Assembly: GCA_023053575.1 (NCBI GenBank)
Contig: JAKZAP010000020.1
Location: 14,875,998-14,939,997 of the forward strand
Reading direction: 5' to 3'
Length of the DNA stretch: 64,000 nt
Source of the DNA: Branchinecta lynchi
Lineage: Eukaryota > Arthropoda > Branchiopoda > Anostraca > Branchinectidae
In this document: piece by piece, positions 11,461-23,112 of the stretch
How the letters are laid out: each line of letters opens with the position of its first letter
Position numbering within the stretch: the first letter of the stretch is position 1
Notes under the pieces: model-generated
What the model saw: only the letters and a program-made list of their open reading frames with translations
Database searches by the model: none
Told to the model about the DNA's origin: nothing
Position numbers and translations under genes: made by a program

Positions 11461-12418
11461 AACCTTTGAAAAAAAAGTGTCCCCTATGAAGAGTCCGTCA
11501 CGCCTTTACATTTAAACGTTATGTTACATTTAAATCACCGGGGCCCAAACCCAAACCCATCCACAAAAGACACCGTTATAGAGATTTCGGATTATTTCAC
11601 TTTACCATCCAGGCAACTGAGCCTAGCATAAAGGGAAAGTTAAGATATTAGAAGGATGGCGTCACACAGATCAAAATAACACTAGAAAGTAGCGCCAAGG
11701 TCTATGCTGTCCATACTTTACAAACGGGCAATACTGGTAGTGCCGCCCACCACACTTACCCAATTTAAAGCGAGACAAACTTGCGGGTTTAGAAATTTCT
11801 AGTAACGCAAAGGTGCGTCTGCAAACACCAAGGTAACAATGGAGTGCTGGTGAACGACTGAGTGAGTTTCAGTAGGGAAGTTCTCTGTCACTAGTGATGC
11901 TAGTATCGCAGCTATTCGAGTGAGTGTGAATTTTGTCAAGTCTTGGCGCTACTCTCGAGTGTTATTTTGTTCTGGCGTCACAAAAATTAATGAGAAAACT
12001 ACAACACAAATCTAGACCTCGAGCCTTACTTTATAAAAATAAAAATTCTCCCTCGTTTAGAGCCGCCATGCGATTTAATTCTTATTATTCCCCAATGGTA
12101 ATCCCTATCGTTAAAGCGTAACTGAAACTTAACTAGGATAGCCTACTGCAGTTCGCTATATTACTTCGACAATGAAAAAGGGGCGAATCCTCGACGATAA
12201 GAGTTTTGCCTTATCCTTCAGTTTAACCGTAATTAAATTTAGACAGTTTCTGTTCATCAACTTACATCAATAAAATTATTCATTAACCGTATCTACTCCA
12301 CTATCTCTATGTCGTGGATGCTGATAATGAAGCTGGCGCTGCGTCCATTCGGGGATTTACTTTACACACATGCGCCCGCCAGCAGGCTATGGTCAATTAA
12401 TATATTACTAGAACTTAC
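11461..12418. other. No feature seen
   Basis: Part of intron 4 of the host gene. No gene, repeat or motif that I can support. Confidence 0.4.
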
Positions 12419-12587
12419 GACATTGAAAACGGTTCTTCATCCTTGGTAATCAGAGGTACGTTGTCGGAATCCGCGCTTACGTCTAGATTGTCTGAGGATG
12501 GTGCACACACTTCCTCGGTCGGTGCGCTTGTTTCCATGCAGCTGGTGGGTGTGGATACTGAGGTTCTCCTACCGGCCCACTTCTTAA
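12419..12587 (-). CDS. TNF-receptor-like protein, fourth coding exon
   Basis: The acceptor TTGTTGTTCCAG ends at 12588 and the donor GTAAGT follows 12419. The 169-nt exon opens with two bases that complete a valine codon begun in the previous exon (G + TT), runs 55 codons (KKWAGRRTSVSTPTSCMETS onward to DEEPFSM) and leaves TC, which the last exon completes as serine. A read-through without splicing would stop at the TAA inside GTAAGT, so it can be mistaken for a terminal exon. The KKVKKWAGRR cluster made at the junction looks like a stop-transfer signal, placing the Ser/Thr-rich remainder in the cytoplasm. Confidence 0.72.
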
Positions 12588-12717
12588 CTGGAACAACAAT
12601 GGGTTTCAATCGCATTAATCATTCCTAGATGGCTCTTGTTGACGCTTAGCAGCAGTCCCAGAGGCCATCCCAGTTTAGCTTGTTTGTGCCTGTTTCACGG
12701 GAACTCGTTTGTGCCTT

Positions 12718-13761
12718 TTTTTGGGATCCCAAAACTTAAGTGAAGGGATACCTATGACATCGCAAAAGTTGTTCGTCTGTCCGTCCGTCTGTCAGCACGA
12801 TAACTCTCAAAGGGAATGAGATATTTTGATGAAACTTGGTGTAAAGATTCTTTGGGTCAAGTGCCGTACATTTCGGGGTGGGGGAGGGGGTTCAAATTAA
12901 GAGGCAAACAAAATATTTAAAAAAAGCTAATGTGATAGTCGATTATGGGGTAAGAAGAGATGCTGAAAACGAATATGCAAAACATTTTCTCGTCCGACAA
13001 GTAACCCGGCAAAAACCGGAAAGTTGGTTAAAAGTAAAAGTTTCATTTGAAGATGATTAAATGTTCGATTTAGGGGTAAGAAGACATGCTGAGCACGATG
13101 GTGGAAACCATTTCCTCGCCCGACAAGTAGTTCGTCCGAAATCCGGCAAAACCGGAAAGTTGGTTAAAATTATAAGTTTTATTTTATGTTGATTAGAAGA
13201 GAAATTTAGGAGTAACAAGGCATGCTGAAGACTTATATGAAAAGCATTTTCTATCCGGACACATAGTTCGCCCGGAATCCCGGCCAAGACCGGAAAATTC
13301 GTTAAAAGTAAAAGTTTTATCTGAAGTTGATTAGATGACAGATTTAGGGCTAAGGAGACGCTGAGTCTGTATATGACATTCACTTTTCAGCTGGACATAT
13401 AATTCGTCCGGAATCCGGTTGAAACCGGAAATTTTTTTGTAACTAAACTTTTACTTCAAGTTGATTAGATGTCCTTTATAGGGATGGGATAAGAAGATAC
13501 GCTGAATTCGTTTCTGAGTTTTCTTTTTCTGCTGGACAAGTAGTTCGCTCGGAATCTGGCCGAAACCGGAAATTTGGCAGAAGTAAAGCAGGAAGTTTCA
13601 GTCAGTATTGTCAAAATAGATATGCCTGATAGAGGTATATCTGAGCTTGGTTTTCTCAGATGATTTAGCCTGGCGAAGACTGGATCTGGCGAAGACAAAA
13701 CCCAGTTGTCTGGATCAAATACTAGATTTTTGGGATCACATCGAAACCTTAGGTCTTGTTT
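12718..13761 (-). mobile_element. Family B Helentron-like element B1
   Basis: Read on the minus strand it starts at 13761 with AAACAAGACCTAAGGTTTCG and a GATCCCAAAA-like word. It then has several 130-137-bp monomers marked by TTTCCGG...CCGGATTCCGG and AACTACTTGTCC, then CCAAGTTTCATC, a TCCGTC/TGTC microsatellite (12777-12793) and the TTTTGGGATCCCAAAA palindrome at 12720-12737. Complete by these marks; non-coding. Confidence 0.75.
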
Positions 13762-14149
13762 ACTTCGCTGTTCCCTATCTCTCTCTCTCTCTCCGGCTCG
13801 ATCTAGAGCGTAGTTCCTCATCGGCTTTAATTCAGTGTTTTCTATTTTTATTCCTATGTTGCACTGTCAGAAGTTTCATAACAGATACCACGAGGATGCG
13901 CGGTTTCAACAGATAATGCGCAACAGATAACAGTTCGGGTGTTATCTGTTGTGTTTTAAAATGTTATGCATAATAAGCGTTACCATCAGGAAGAACCGAA
14001 AAACCGCCAAAAAGAATCTGCTGAGTTTTCCGACATCATGACGATAAGGAATAAAGTTAATGGATGCTTTTTTGTCTCTCCTGACAAAGCTTGTTACGCT
14101 TTACATTTCTTGCCTAACGTTTTCAAACACAACAGATAACATCCGAAGT
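13762..14149. other. Non-coding; left arm of an inverted repeat
   Basis: Positions 13862-13945 (CAGAAGTTTCATAACAGATA and GATGCGCGGTTTCAACAGAT) match the complement of 16296-16375. AACAGATAAC recurs nearby (13924, 14131). No gene. Confidence 0.5.
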
Positions 14150-14545
14150 GTCTTCAATACGAAGTGTCTTCGATCCGAAGTGTCTTCAAACTCTTCTTAA
14201 AAGAGTTTGATTTAGATACACTTGCAAATCGACGACGATTTGTAAGTGTATCGACAGCTTTTGGTATTAAAATCCTTGAGAATCCCGTCTTCCGTGACAT
14301 CCTCCCTCCGGACTTCAGCGCTGAGAGGGTGAGGCCAGCAAGACCAGTCGCCTTACCAGTACCGAAATCCCACTCCCACACGCACAGCCACACTCGTTAC
14401 GTCAACAGCTTTGTGCCTAGCTTCGTAAAATTGTATAATACTAAGAATGAATTGTAAATGATTTAGTGTTGTTGTTTGTTAGCTTTCGTAATAATATAGT
14501 TTTCGTATAAAGTTTACTGCACGACCATGTATTTTTATGCTATAA
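14150..14545 (+). pseudogene. LINE C-terminal fragment
   Basis: The plus frame to 14457 encodes DTLANRRRFVSVSTAFGIKI, then DILPPDF, and a SFVPSFVKLYN-like end. That is the usual closing block of CR1/jockey-type reverse transcriptases (RRRF, LLPP, RSF-P-LWN). The 3' UTR runs into a TAATAATAA tract shared tail-to-tail with the minus-strand copy that follows. Confidence 0.6.
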
Positions 14546-15625
14546 TAATAATAATAATTAATAATAATTTATTTTTAACCCACTAAAACATTCAAGAAAA
14601 AGTGGAGTAATAAGCTAAATAAACAAAAAAGAAAACAAAAAGAAAGAAAATAACTCAACTACGAGAAAAACATTGTAGAAGACCATGGAAAGGCTCAAGG
14701 TTCGAAACTGCAGACCCGGATAACCCCTCGTGTAGCAAGGCCAGCTTTGCCGTGACATCCGAAGCGTTAAAATTCTGGATAATTTGTCTATTCTTATACC
14801 ACGGTGGCAAATAAAGTAAAAATCTCAAGTACCGGAAATACGCGGATCGGAGAGCTTGGATATCTTTTTTAAGAAAAATTGGAAACAACCCAGACAAACA
14901 TAAAACAGAGTGGTCCCAATAGGTCGGGTACAGTTTCGCTAATGCATTACGGTTATATTTACTTCTGTTAGCAACAATTTTTGAGTAACCAATCTGGAGC
15001 TTAAGCTTAGCGTCAGAAACTGTACGCGAAGGAAGTGACCGTAGATTACTAGTAATCGAGATTCCCAACCACCTAATAGATTCAACCAAAGGTATAGACA
15101 AATTTAGACAAGTAAGTGATGATCTAGAGGAAGACTTAACGTTGAAAGTAAGGAACTCACATTTATCAACATTTAGAGAAAGTCCCAACCTGAAGAAAGA
15201 AGAAGCAACAAAGCCCACAGAATCTGAGAGCCCCTTCCGGGTACGACTAATTAAGAGAATGTCATCCGCGTAAGCTAGGTATGAGACGTTAGAATTTCCT
15301 AAAAAACATGTAGTCGGAAGACTATTCAATACATTAGAAACACACAGTTTGAAAATAGAAGGAGACAATACACCACCTTGTCTCACACCTTGCCTTACGC
15401 GAATTAGAGAATCTGAATAAAGACCATCACCAGTTTTAAGACGGAGGAAAGAATTCCCATACCAGTACTTTAGGAGATGAATGACAGAGAAATTAATACC
15501 ACTGGAAGACAAAGAATAAAGAGCATGAGAATGTACAACAGAGTCAAAAGCTTTAGAAAGGTCAAGAGCGCATATATAAAGGCCATCACTGTTGGGAAAA
15601 CCTCTCTGGCACGCCAATTCCTCCA
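14546..15625 (-). pseudogene. 5'-truncated non-LTR retrotransposon, RT copy 2
   Basis: The minus-strand frame 15617-14655 encodes the RT from palm motif A onward: ALDLSKAFDSVVHSH, GVRQGGVLSPSIFKL, catalytic YADD, RWLGISITSNLRS and the family end motif YFRYLRFLLYLPPWYKN. The stop is at 14655-14657. The frame is open through the whole retained region, but everything upstream of motif A is missing (5' truncation at about 15625). The tail is an ATT trinucleotide repeat next to TTTATTTTTAACCC, like copies 1, 3 and 4. Confidence 0.85.
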
Positions 15626-17087
15626 GTGCAACGTTAAATAACGTTTATTGTCACAACGAGTATTTACAGATGTACAATGTCAGCAATGATTGTAGTCAGG
15701 AAAGTCAGGAACCCTATAAAATAATAATGAATCTTTTACTTTATGATTTTACTTTAAGAATGAATACTTCAGTTCAGAATTAATAAATTATATCTTAATT
15801 ATATACTAATATAATAATCCGAAAAAGATTTACCTTAAAATTACAGCAAATCCACTTTAATTGTTACAAGCCATTAATCTGGTTGAAGGCAGTCTACCAA
15901 CTGAACTGGTAGCGCTTCTATGAAGATACTTTACTTTACTCAACACTGCTAGATGGCGTTATATACGGGAAAAGCGCGGAATATTCAAATAAGGTGAGAA
16001 ACGGAATCGGACGATTCCCAACAATCACCTTTCTTCGAAGCATCGACTAGAAGAGAAGAAAGAACCCTGTGCGCGTGCTGACAACCAAGACCCCTCTGGA
16101 ACCCGAACTGATTTGCACATATATTTATACTATCGGTTTAACTTTTTATTTCGACTATCGCAAGTGGACATATTTACTGACCGAGCTGTTGTCAGCTGAA
16201 TTCTAAATCTGTTTCTTACTTTGTTGCATTATGTTGATGTGACACGAAACCTACTAGTCGGCTTGTCCGTGTTATGGCTTCCTTGAATATAATTGAACTG
16301 AAGTGTTATCTGTCACGCAATATCTGTTGAAACCGCGCATCCTCATGCTATCTATTATGAAACTTCTGAAAGTGTACTGATTTGTTCTTCGACCGATAAA
16401 CCTCCTATTAGAACAGTCAGGACTGCATAAAATGTTTGAGACTTAATGATGGTAAAATCTGACATTTCTTTACTTCTTACCAAATTATTGCACACAAATA
16501 GTAACCTACATCTGTAAGTCACTTTGACGAACAAAACTTGAAGAAAATCATAAGTACATCATAAGTAGGCTATGGAAGGTCCAACTGCGTATTTCATTGA
16601 GCTTGTAGGCAATGCTGTGTGGAGCTACAGTGAAATTTGAAACTGGATTCGTCCATATTCCGTTTTTTTACACAAACCATAACAGTCTATTGTTTCTATA
16701 GAAGACTATGGAAAAGAATGAGAGACTTCGGAATGTAATCTTTGATTAATACTTATTTCCGGTGTATTTAATATTTATTTAAGATAACTGAAGGACATTG
16801 GCACTATATATGTTTATTGAAGTTTTCGTTAACGCAATCATTTCCAAGATAGACAAACATACGTCTACACAAGTATGGCGAAGGTCTTCTTAAAACTATT
16901 GTAAATAGGCTACATAAGCCAAGGCGTATAGTAGTAAATAGATAGTATATGCCTAGAGTATCAATGACAGATATTATCAAGGTTGTCTGCGTAGGAGTAA
17001 AGTCACTGGGCTATATTAAGAGCGTGTTCCACTCTTCTAACAATCGTAACTATTAGTTACTATTTCCGTGCAAACCTCGTATAAAAG
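15626..17087. other. No gene seen; AT-rich intron 3 sequence
   Basis: It contains the right arm of the inverted repeat (16296-16375), and near 17045 a GTAACTATTAGTTAC palindrome also found at 35510-35560. TAGATGGCG occurs near 15951. Confidence 0.4.
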
Positions 17088-17889
17088 TCTCAAAGGGAAC
17101 GAGATATGATGAAAATTGGTGTGAGAACTCTTTGGGTCAAGCTAGTAGATGGGCTCTGTAGCCCTAGATTTAGGGGTGGGGGTTCGAATTAAGGGGCAAA
17201 CAAAATATTTTTAAACAGCTAATGAGATAGTCGATTATGGAGTAAGAAGACATGCTGAACACGTATATGCAAAAAGACTTCTCGTCCGAGAAGTAGTTCG
17301 CCCGAAATCCGGCAAAAACCGGAAAGTCGGTTAAAAGTAAAAGTTTCATTTGAAGTTGATTAAATATTCGATTACGGGGTAAGAAGACAAGCTGAACACG
17401 ATGATGAAAACCATTTTCTTGCCGGACGAGTAGTTTGTCCGGAATCCGTCAAAAACCGGAAAGTTGGTTAAAAGTAAAAAAAAAATGATTTTGAAGCTGA
17501 TTAATGTTCGATTTAGGGTTAAATAGACATGCTGAAGACTTATGTGAAAAGCATTTTCTACCTGGACAACCAATTCGCCCCAAATCCGGCCCAAACCAGA
17601 AAATTTGTAAAAAGTAATAAGTTTTATTCAAGTTGATTAGATACGGTACGCTGAATTTGATTCTGAATTTTCTTTCTTTGCTGGAGAAGTAGTTCGCTTG
17701 GAATTCGGCCGAAACCAGAAAATTTGGTAGAAGTAAAGCAGGAAGTTTCAGTCAGTATCGTAAAAATAGATATGGCTTACAGAGGTATATCTGAACTTGG
17801 TTTTCCCTAATGATTAGCCTGGCGAAGACGGGATATGGCGAATCAAATATTAGAGTTTTGAGATCACATCGAAACCTTTGGTCTTGTTG
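17088..17889 (-). mobile_element. Family B element B2, lacking 3' end
   Basis: The minus-strand 5' end is at about 17888 (AACAAGACCAAAGGTTTCGA) and is followed by about five core monomers with CCGGATTCCGG-like and AACTACTTCTCC words. The CCAAGTTTCATC-like block is present (17100-17125), but the microsatellite and GGGATCCC palindrome are absent, so the 3' end is truncated. Confidence 0.7.
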
Positions 17890-18059
17890 TCTTGGAGTCT
17901 GCATGTGCAAACCTCCAGAAACGAACATCCCTATTTTGAAAACGTCACGCTCAGGAGAAGAATGCTCTCCGTGGCCATGTCTGTAAATGCATTCTCTATG
18001 GTGTGTTCAAGTATGGTTTCATTGTTCAGGTGTCCTTTAAACCCTTGCAGTATTTACTG

Positions 18060-18370
18060 TTCATGTTCCAGCGCTTTAAAGTAGAACTATTTAAAACTAG
18101 GCTCTGCTTTCATTAAATTACATTAAAGGACTTTAACTATAGAAAGCCTTTTTTTCAGGCCCCTTGACCTCTAGTAAACAGGGACAAATTCACGTACCGG
18201 TTTTTCTAGTATATAAAATTCTCCACAAACAACCGTCGACTACTGGATACGCATCAAGGTAGCGAAGTAAGGCACGTGAGAAAATACTGTACTTCGGGTC
18301 TCCGGTTTAAGAATAGATGGAGCGATTACGAAAGGATGTTACATTAATACTATAGGTAAGATAGTTCCAT
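18060..18370 (-). repeat. Family C interspersed repeat copy
   Basis: The complement of this segment matches 42965-43345: GGAGACCC, TTTTCTCACGTGCC, GTCGACGGTT and GTTAC words in the same order. Non-coding. Confidence 0.55.
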
Positions 18371-18900
18371 TAACTTCCGGTTTCTCCCGGATTCCGGATG
18401 AACTAATTATCAAACGAGAAATTTAAGGCTCACAAATAAATTCAGCATGACTCTTGATCCTATTTGGGATGTTACATTAGTACTATAGGTAAGACAGTTC
18501 CATTAACTTCCGATTTCTCCCGGATTCCGGATGAACTAATTATCAAACGAGAAAATTAAAGCTCACAAATAGATTCGGCGTGACTGTTGCTCCCATTTGG
18601 GTGTTCCAATCGACGTAAGAATACATTTTTACTAATTTACAAATTTCCGGTTCCGCCAGATTCCGGTCAGTCTACTTGTCCGCCGGAAACATAAATTTCA
18701 AATATAGATTCAGGATGTATTAATCAACCAAAATTTAACCTCAAATCAACTTCGGATAAGAACCAAATTTCAGGTTTTCACCAGAGTCCTGCAGACTCTT
18801 TAGCAAAGTTGAAAAATAGATTCAACATGTATCTGTACCCCTATATCGAACCTTTCTTCAACTACTGGGCGAAATTTTTATCTGGTGTGAGAATGTAGTC
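18340..18900 (+). repeat. Family B-type core monomers in tandem
   Basis: A unit of about 129 bp beginning GTTACATTA and holding TCCCGGATTCCGGATGAACT is repeated at 18340 and 18470, followed by more diverged units to about 18880. Neither the B 5' motif nor the hairpin is present. Confidence 0.6.
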
Positions 18901-19212
18901 ATTAATAACGTATTCATGTTTGTGTACATTGTTTTGTATAGTGTTTTAATATGTGTATTTTATTTTGTGTATTTTACTCATACTCCGCTGCAATACAAAA
19001 AGCGGATAAAAAAAAAAAATAAAAAAAAAAAATTAAGTTCAATTCTGGATTCGAAAATAAATAGTTTTGATTGGATTCACTAATTTATACCTGCCCTCTC
19101 TACCCCTATAGAGTTACGGGGCTCATCTACGATCCCTAAACTACACTTTGACCCAATGGATCCACGCTCCAAGTTTGAACAAATTGTTCTCACAGAGGAC
19201 AACTTCTACTAA
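18901..19212. other. No gene; A-rich tract
   Basis: Contains an A-rich run near 19010-19032. Nothing else supported. Confidence 0.4.
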
Positions 19213-19617
19213 AGGCGTATTCTCGCCCTTCTCCGAGACTCCTCGGGGAATCGAAGGGAACTGCGAGAACAGAGGGAGTTCACGCGGACTCCGCGTACAG
19301 AAACAGCGAGAACACGGGGAATGCTTCCAAGATGGGTTTTGTTCCAAAAAAAAATATGCGGTTGACGAAATTAGTCTGGATCCATAAGTTTGGTTTTGTT
19401 TCTTCTGATTGTTTTTAATTAATTTTACATTGCACCAGCACCAGCAAAATCGATTCCCCTTCGAATCTGAAAGGGAGTCCTTTCTGATGATGGTGATGAT
19501 AGTAGGAGCATTCCCCGCCGGTGGGGACCCGCGAGAATACGGAGGGTGAGTCCTCGGGACAAACAAAACGCTGGGACTCCTCAAGTGGAATCCTCGGGGA
19601 ATGGCGAAAATACACCT
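19213..19617. mobile_element. TAA-duplicating TIR element E1 (MITE)
   Basis: The ends are AGGCGTATTCTCGCC and, on the complement, AGGTGTATTTTCGCC. The homology continues into CCCCGAGGACTCC. It is flanked by TAA (19210-19212) and TAG (19618-19620). It is 405 bp with no transposase. A second copy in opposite orientation is at 38395-38809 with perfect TAA flanks. A 3-bp T-A-A duplication suggests the PIF/Harbinger superfamily. Confidence 0.7.
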
Positions 19618-19722
19618 TAGTCCCCCGTTCTAGGATCCCAAGAAGTAAAATATCGGATGTAATGATGGGATATATCTACAATACGTGGAACTAGGGGGGG
19701 GGGGTGAAGAAGCTGCCTTTAC

Positions 19723-19925
19723 CTTTTTTACAGATGAAAGTTGCGAAAGCGATTGCTACGGTATTCCCAACTGTTTCAGCAAGTGATAGACATCTTGTCA
19801 CCAACCAATCAAAATTCCCGAAGCTGCTGTCCTGGACGTCATCGTCGGCCTCAACGGATGGCAAAAGTGGGATTCGGCTGCACTTGTCACAAATGACATC
19901 ACCAGGGCATCGCTTAAACTGATAA
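19723..19925 (-). CDS. TNF-receptor-like protein, third coding exon
   Basis: The acceptor CTTTTCTTCAG ends at 19926; the donor GTAAAG starts at 19722. The 203-nt exon begins with T, which completes a glycine codon (GG + T) from the CRD exon, so the join reads C-x2-C-L-P-G-Y, a hallmark of receptor cysteine-rich modules. It continues YQFKRCPGDVICDKC, an acidic stalk (SVEADDDVQDSS), then a moderately hydrophobic stretch LSLAETVGNTVAIAFATFI followed by CKK, and leaves one G for the next exon. The hydrophobic stretch has an average hydropathy of about 1.45 over 19 residues by my hand count, weak for a membrane helix. A further phase-1/phase-1 membrane exon in intron 3 could be missing. Confidence 0.72.
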
Positions 19926-20079
19926 CTGAAGAAAAGATGTTACGTAGAAAAAGAATTCTCTTGAAAGCTGTATCTGAAGGAGTTACTAGCTAGGGCATTT
20001 TGTCTCCTCTCAGCAGTTTGTTGTCTCACAATCTCCGGGTGACTAATTACATAAGCCTGCCTTCCAACCAGGTTCTGGC

Positions 20080-20386
20080 CAGGGTTGCCATATGCCGCAC
20101 AATAGTGTCAATTGTCACTCGATTTTTTTGTTCTCACTCTTGACCTACGTAGGGCATACAAATCACTCTATTTGAGATTACGCCCAAATGTGTCCCTTTT
20201 GCAGCAAGGATTCCGAAAAGAAGTAACTATTTCACGTTTTTTCGTGAAAATAAAATTCAGATGCGTCGTTTTTGCAGAGGCAATTCCAACCAAAAGTTAC
20301 CATTTCAGGTTTTTCGTAAACAAAAATTTCACTGTCTGTTTTGGGCCAGAAGTCACTCTCTAAATGTTTTCGTTGTGGCAACCCTG
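20080..20386. mobile_element. hAT-like MITE with perfect 8-bp target duplication
   Basis: The termini are CAGGGTTGCCA and its complement TGGCAACCCTG. The flanks are GTTCTGGC at 20072-20079 and 20387-20394, an exact 8-bp duplication. The element is 307 bp and non-coding, inside intron 2 of the host gene. Confidence 0.8.
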
Positions 20387-20574
20387 GTTCTGGCAAATCG
20401 GCACTACTCACATAAAACTAAACTATTCCAAAAACGGTTTGAACCTTAGGGATCAAATTTCGAGGCAATCGTAATATTATATATATTGTGTTCGGTTTTA
20501 CCCAGCAGTAAAGAAAGCAGCAACTCATCTGTTTCCCGGGAATGTTGTCTGTGGTGAACTCCAAGGTGTATGCG

Positions 20575-21033
20575 AGCCTGTACCCTGTCTACATGCTTGA
20601 AGCGTATACCTGAACTTCATCATCTGATAAACAATAGTTGCGTTTCTGCTGATACCATGGTATCTGTTACCACGGTAACTGGATCTGCAATTAGTCGCTT
20701 TGCAGTTATCGTGTGGTATCTGATACCCGGTGCTCTGCAAAAACGACTATTGCCGAAATTGCACTTTTCGAAGTCATCCCAAAAGAAAACTGATATTCAG
20801 TAACATCACTAAGTGCTAAACTTCTTTCTCACCAGTTTGACAAAAACTGATGAAAGTGAGATGACTTTTTCAGATACCACGATACCACGATCAGTTACCA
20901 CGGTCGAGCCGTGGTATCTGAATCTGATACCGCGATAACACGATAACTGGAAAAACGCCTTTTGACCGTGGCATCAGATACCACGATAACTGCAAAAACG
21001 ACTTTAGACCGTGGTATCAGATGCCATCGTAGT
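20575..21033. repeat. Cluster of GTGGTATCTGATACCAC palindromic repeats
   Basis: GATACCACGATAACTGCAAA, its complement and variants recur about ten times in both orientations. The block is broken by element A2 and a LINE, and a fragment (ATCTGCAAAAACGCAA) reappears at 23107. Non-coding. Confidence 0.6.
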
Positions 21034-22416
21034 TTTTATGGCACTTGCCCTTCGGCCAAGTGCCATATAGCGATCGCAATTTCTGTCCGTCCGTCGGTCT
21101 GTCGGTCTGTCGGTCTGTCGGTCTGTCGGTCTGTCGGTCTGTCCAGGTTTTGCTAGTTCGGGCACTTCCACATAAGCTAGAACGATAAAACTTGGCAGGC
21201 GTATCGGGGACCCCAAATGATTAAGCTGGAAATAGTCACTTCCCCGATCCGAGCACCGTGGGGGGAGTGGAGGGAGGGGGAATCCGGAATCTTGAGGTAT
21301 TTTTAACTTTTGAACGAGTGATCGGATCTCGATGAAACTTGATAATTGGAACGACCTCATGCCTCAGACGACCCACTTAAAATCCGGACCGGATCCGGTG
21401 ACTTTTGGGGGGAGCTGGAGGGGGCAACCGGAAATCTTGGGAAACGGTATGAGTGGAGGGATCGAGATGAAACTTGGTGGGAAGACACCTAGCAAACACT
21501 AGATACATCATTGACATAACCAAGCCGATTCGGGTACTGTGGGGGGAGTGGAGGGAGGGGGAATCCGGAATCTTGAGGTATTTATAACTTTTGAACGGGT
21601 GATCGGATCTCGATGGAACTTGATATTTGGAAAGACCTCATACCTCAGACGACCCACTTATAATCTGGACCGGATCCGGTGACTTTTGGGGGGAGCTGGA
21701 GGAGGCAACCGGAAATTTTGGGAAATGCTATGAGTGGAGGGGTCGAGATGAAACTTGGTGGAAAGACACCTAGCAAACACTAGATACATCATTGACATGA
21801 CCGAACCGATTCGGGCACTGTCGGGGGAGTGGAGGGAGGGGGAATCCGGAATCTTGAGGTATTTATAACTTGTGAACGGGTGACCGGATCTCGATGAAAC
21901 TTGATATTTGGAACGACCTCATGCCTCAGACGACCCACTTAAAACTCGGACCGGATCCGGTGACTTTTGGGGGGAGTTGGAGGGGGGCAACCGGAAATCT
22001 TGGGAACCGCTATGAGTGGAGGGATCGAGATAAAACTTGGTGGGAAGACACCTAGCAAACACTAGATACATCATTGACATGACCGAGCCGATTCGGTCAC
22101 TGTCGGGGGAGTGGAGGGAGGGGGAATCCGGAATCTTGAGGTATTTATAACTTTTGAACGGGTGACCGGATCTCGATGAAACTTGATATTTGGAAAGACC
22201 TCATGCCTCAGACGACCCACTTAAAATCCGGACCGGATCCGGTGACTTTTGGGCGGAGCTGGAGGGGAGAACCGGAAATATTGGAAAACGCTAAGAGTGG
22301 ATGGATCGAGATGAAACTTGGTGGGAAGACACCTAGCAAACACTAGATATATCATTGACATAACCGAGCCGTGCTTACTCGTAACAAGTGCCATATGAGC
22401 TCGTAGCTCTTGTTTT
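21034..22416 (-). mobile_element. Family A element A2 with four ~281-bp monomers
   Basis: On the minus strand it begins AAAACAAGAGCTACGAGCTC then ATATGGCACTTG (22416 down) and ends with a TCGGTCTG microsatellite (21090-21140) and the hairpin ATGGCACTTG...CAAGTGCCAT (21039-21066). The core is four tandem units of 280-282 bp (marker ACTTTTGAACGGGTGATCGG at about 21307, 21589, 21869, 22151). The near-identical element A11 at 61396 has three units. Non-coding; repeated short frames here are repeat translations. Confidence 0.85.
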
Positions 22417-22429
22417 ATTAGTAATTTTA

Positions 22430-23112
22430 AGCGTGTACATATTTTACAGAAGAAGGCAATCCGTTTGATAGGTGGCTACGTTAAAGAGACTATTAATACA
22501 GTAGCATGTTTTAGGAAGTTAAAGGTGATGGATGTGGGCCAAGTTCGTGACTACCAGGCAGCCATTTTTACTTACCAGTGTTTGCATGAAGTGTGTCCGT
22601 CTGTGTTTTTAGATTTTTATAGACATAATAATGATGTGCATGATTACTTTACAAGGAATGCTACTAGCCTGGTGACGGAGTATAGGAGTGGTAGACGAAC
22701 TGGTTTTTTAATTAAACATTTGGGCCAGGCGGTATGGAATTCACTCCCAGATAGTGTTAAGGCGGCTGAACACCAACAATTGTTTAAAAAAAGAGTACAA
22801 AAGTTTTTGTTGGAGGGGTGAGGAGTCACGATTCAGAGAATGAAGGTATAAGTTATCATTTCTTTTTTTTATTACCATTATTTATTTATTTTTCCTTTTC
22901 TTCTCTTTTTTCTTCTTCTTTTTTCTTTTGTGTGGTATATGGAAAAAAATGATTAATTTGTGTTTAAATGAAATTAAGTTATTGTTTAAGTTAAGTTAAA
23001 GTAGTTTGTGGTAGCCGCCCAGTGCCAGTGCATTTATGTCTTCTCATGGGCGGTTACCTATCATGATGGGTTATTATGTAATTTAGCAATAAAATAATCT
23101 AATCTAATCTAT
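22430..23112 (+). pseudogene. 5'-truncated LINE, C-terminal remnant
   Basis: An open frame from about 22430 to TGA at 22819-22821 encodes HILQKKAIRLIGGYVKETIN, then YFTRNATSLVTEY, GQAVWNSLPDSVK and a FKKRVQKFLL end. This is the standard end of CR1/jockey-type reverse transcriptases (QKKAIR, HDYFTRN, WNSLPDSIK, FKKRLK). A 280-bp T-rich 3' UTR ends in an AATCT pentamer tail (23094-23110). It inserted beside the 5' end of A2. Confidence 0.8.

Larger units (their letters stand above)
13862..16375. repeat. Inverted-repeat pair bracketing 2.5 kb with two LINE fragments
   Basis: The arms of about 80 bp (13862-13945 and 16296-16375) are roughly 85% alike in opposite orientation. The inner ends hold GTTATCTGT words. 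No target duplication was found, so this may be a transposon or only a pair of dispersed copies. Confidence 0.45.

Noticed and set aside
12415..12615. The frame at 12615-12415 as a terminal exon ending in TAA
   Set aside because: The TAA is part of a GTAAGT donor, and the phase continues into the exon at 5399, so an internal exon is the better reading.
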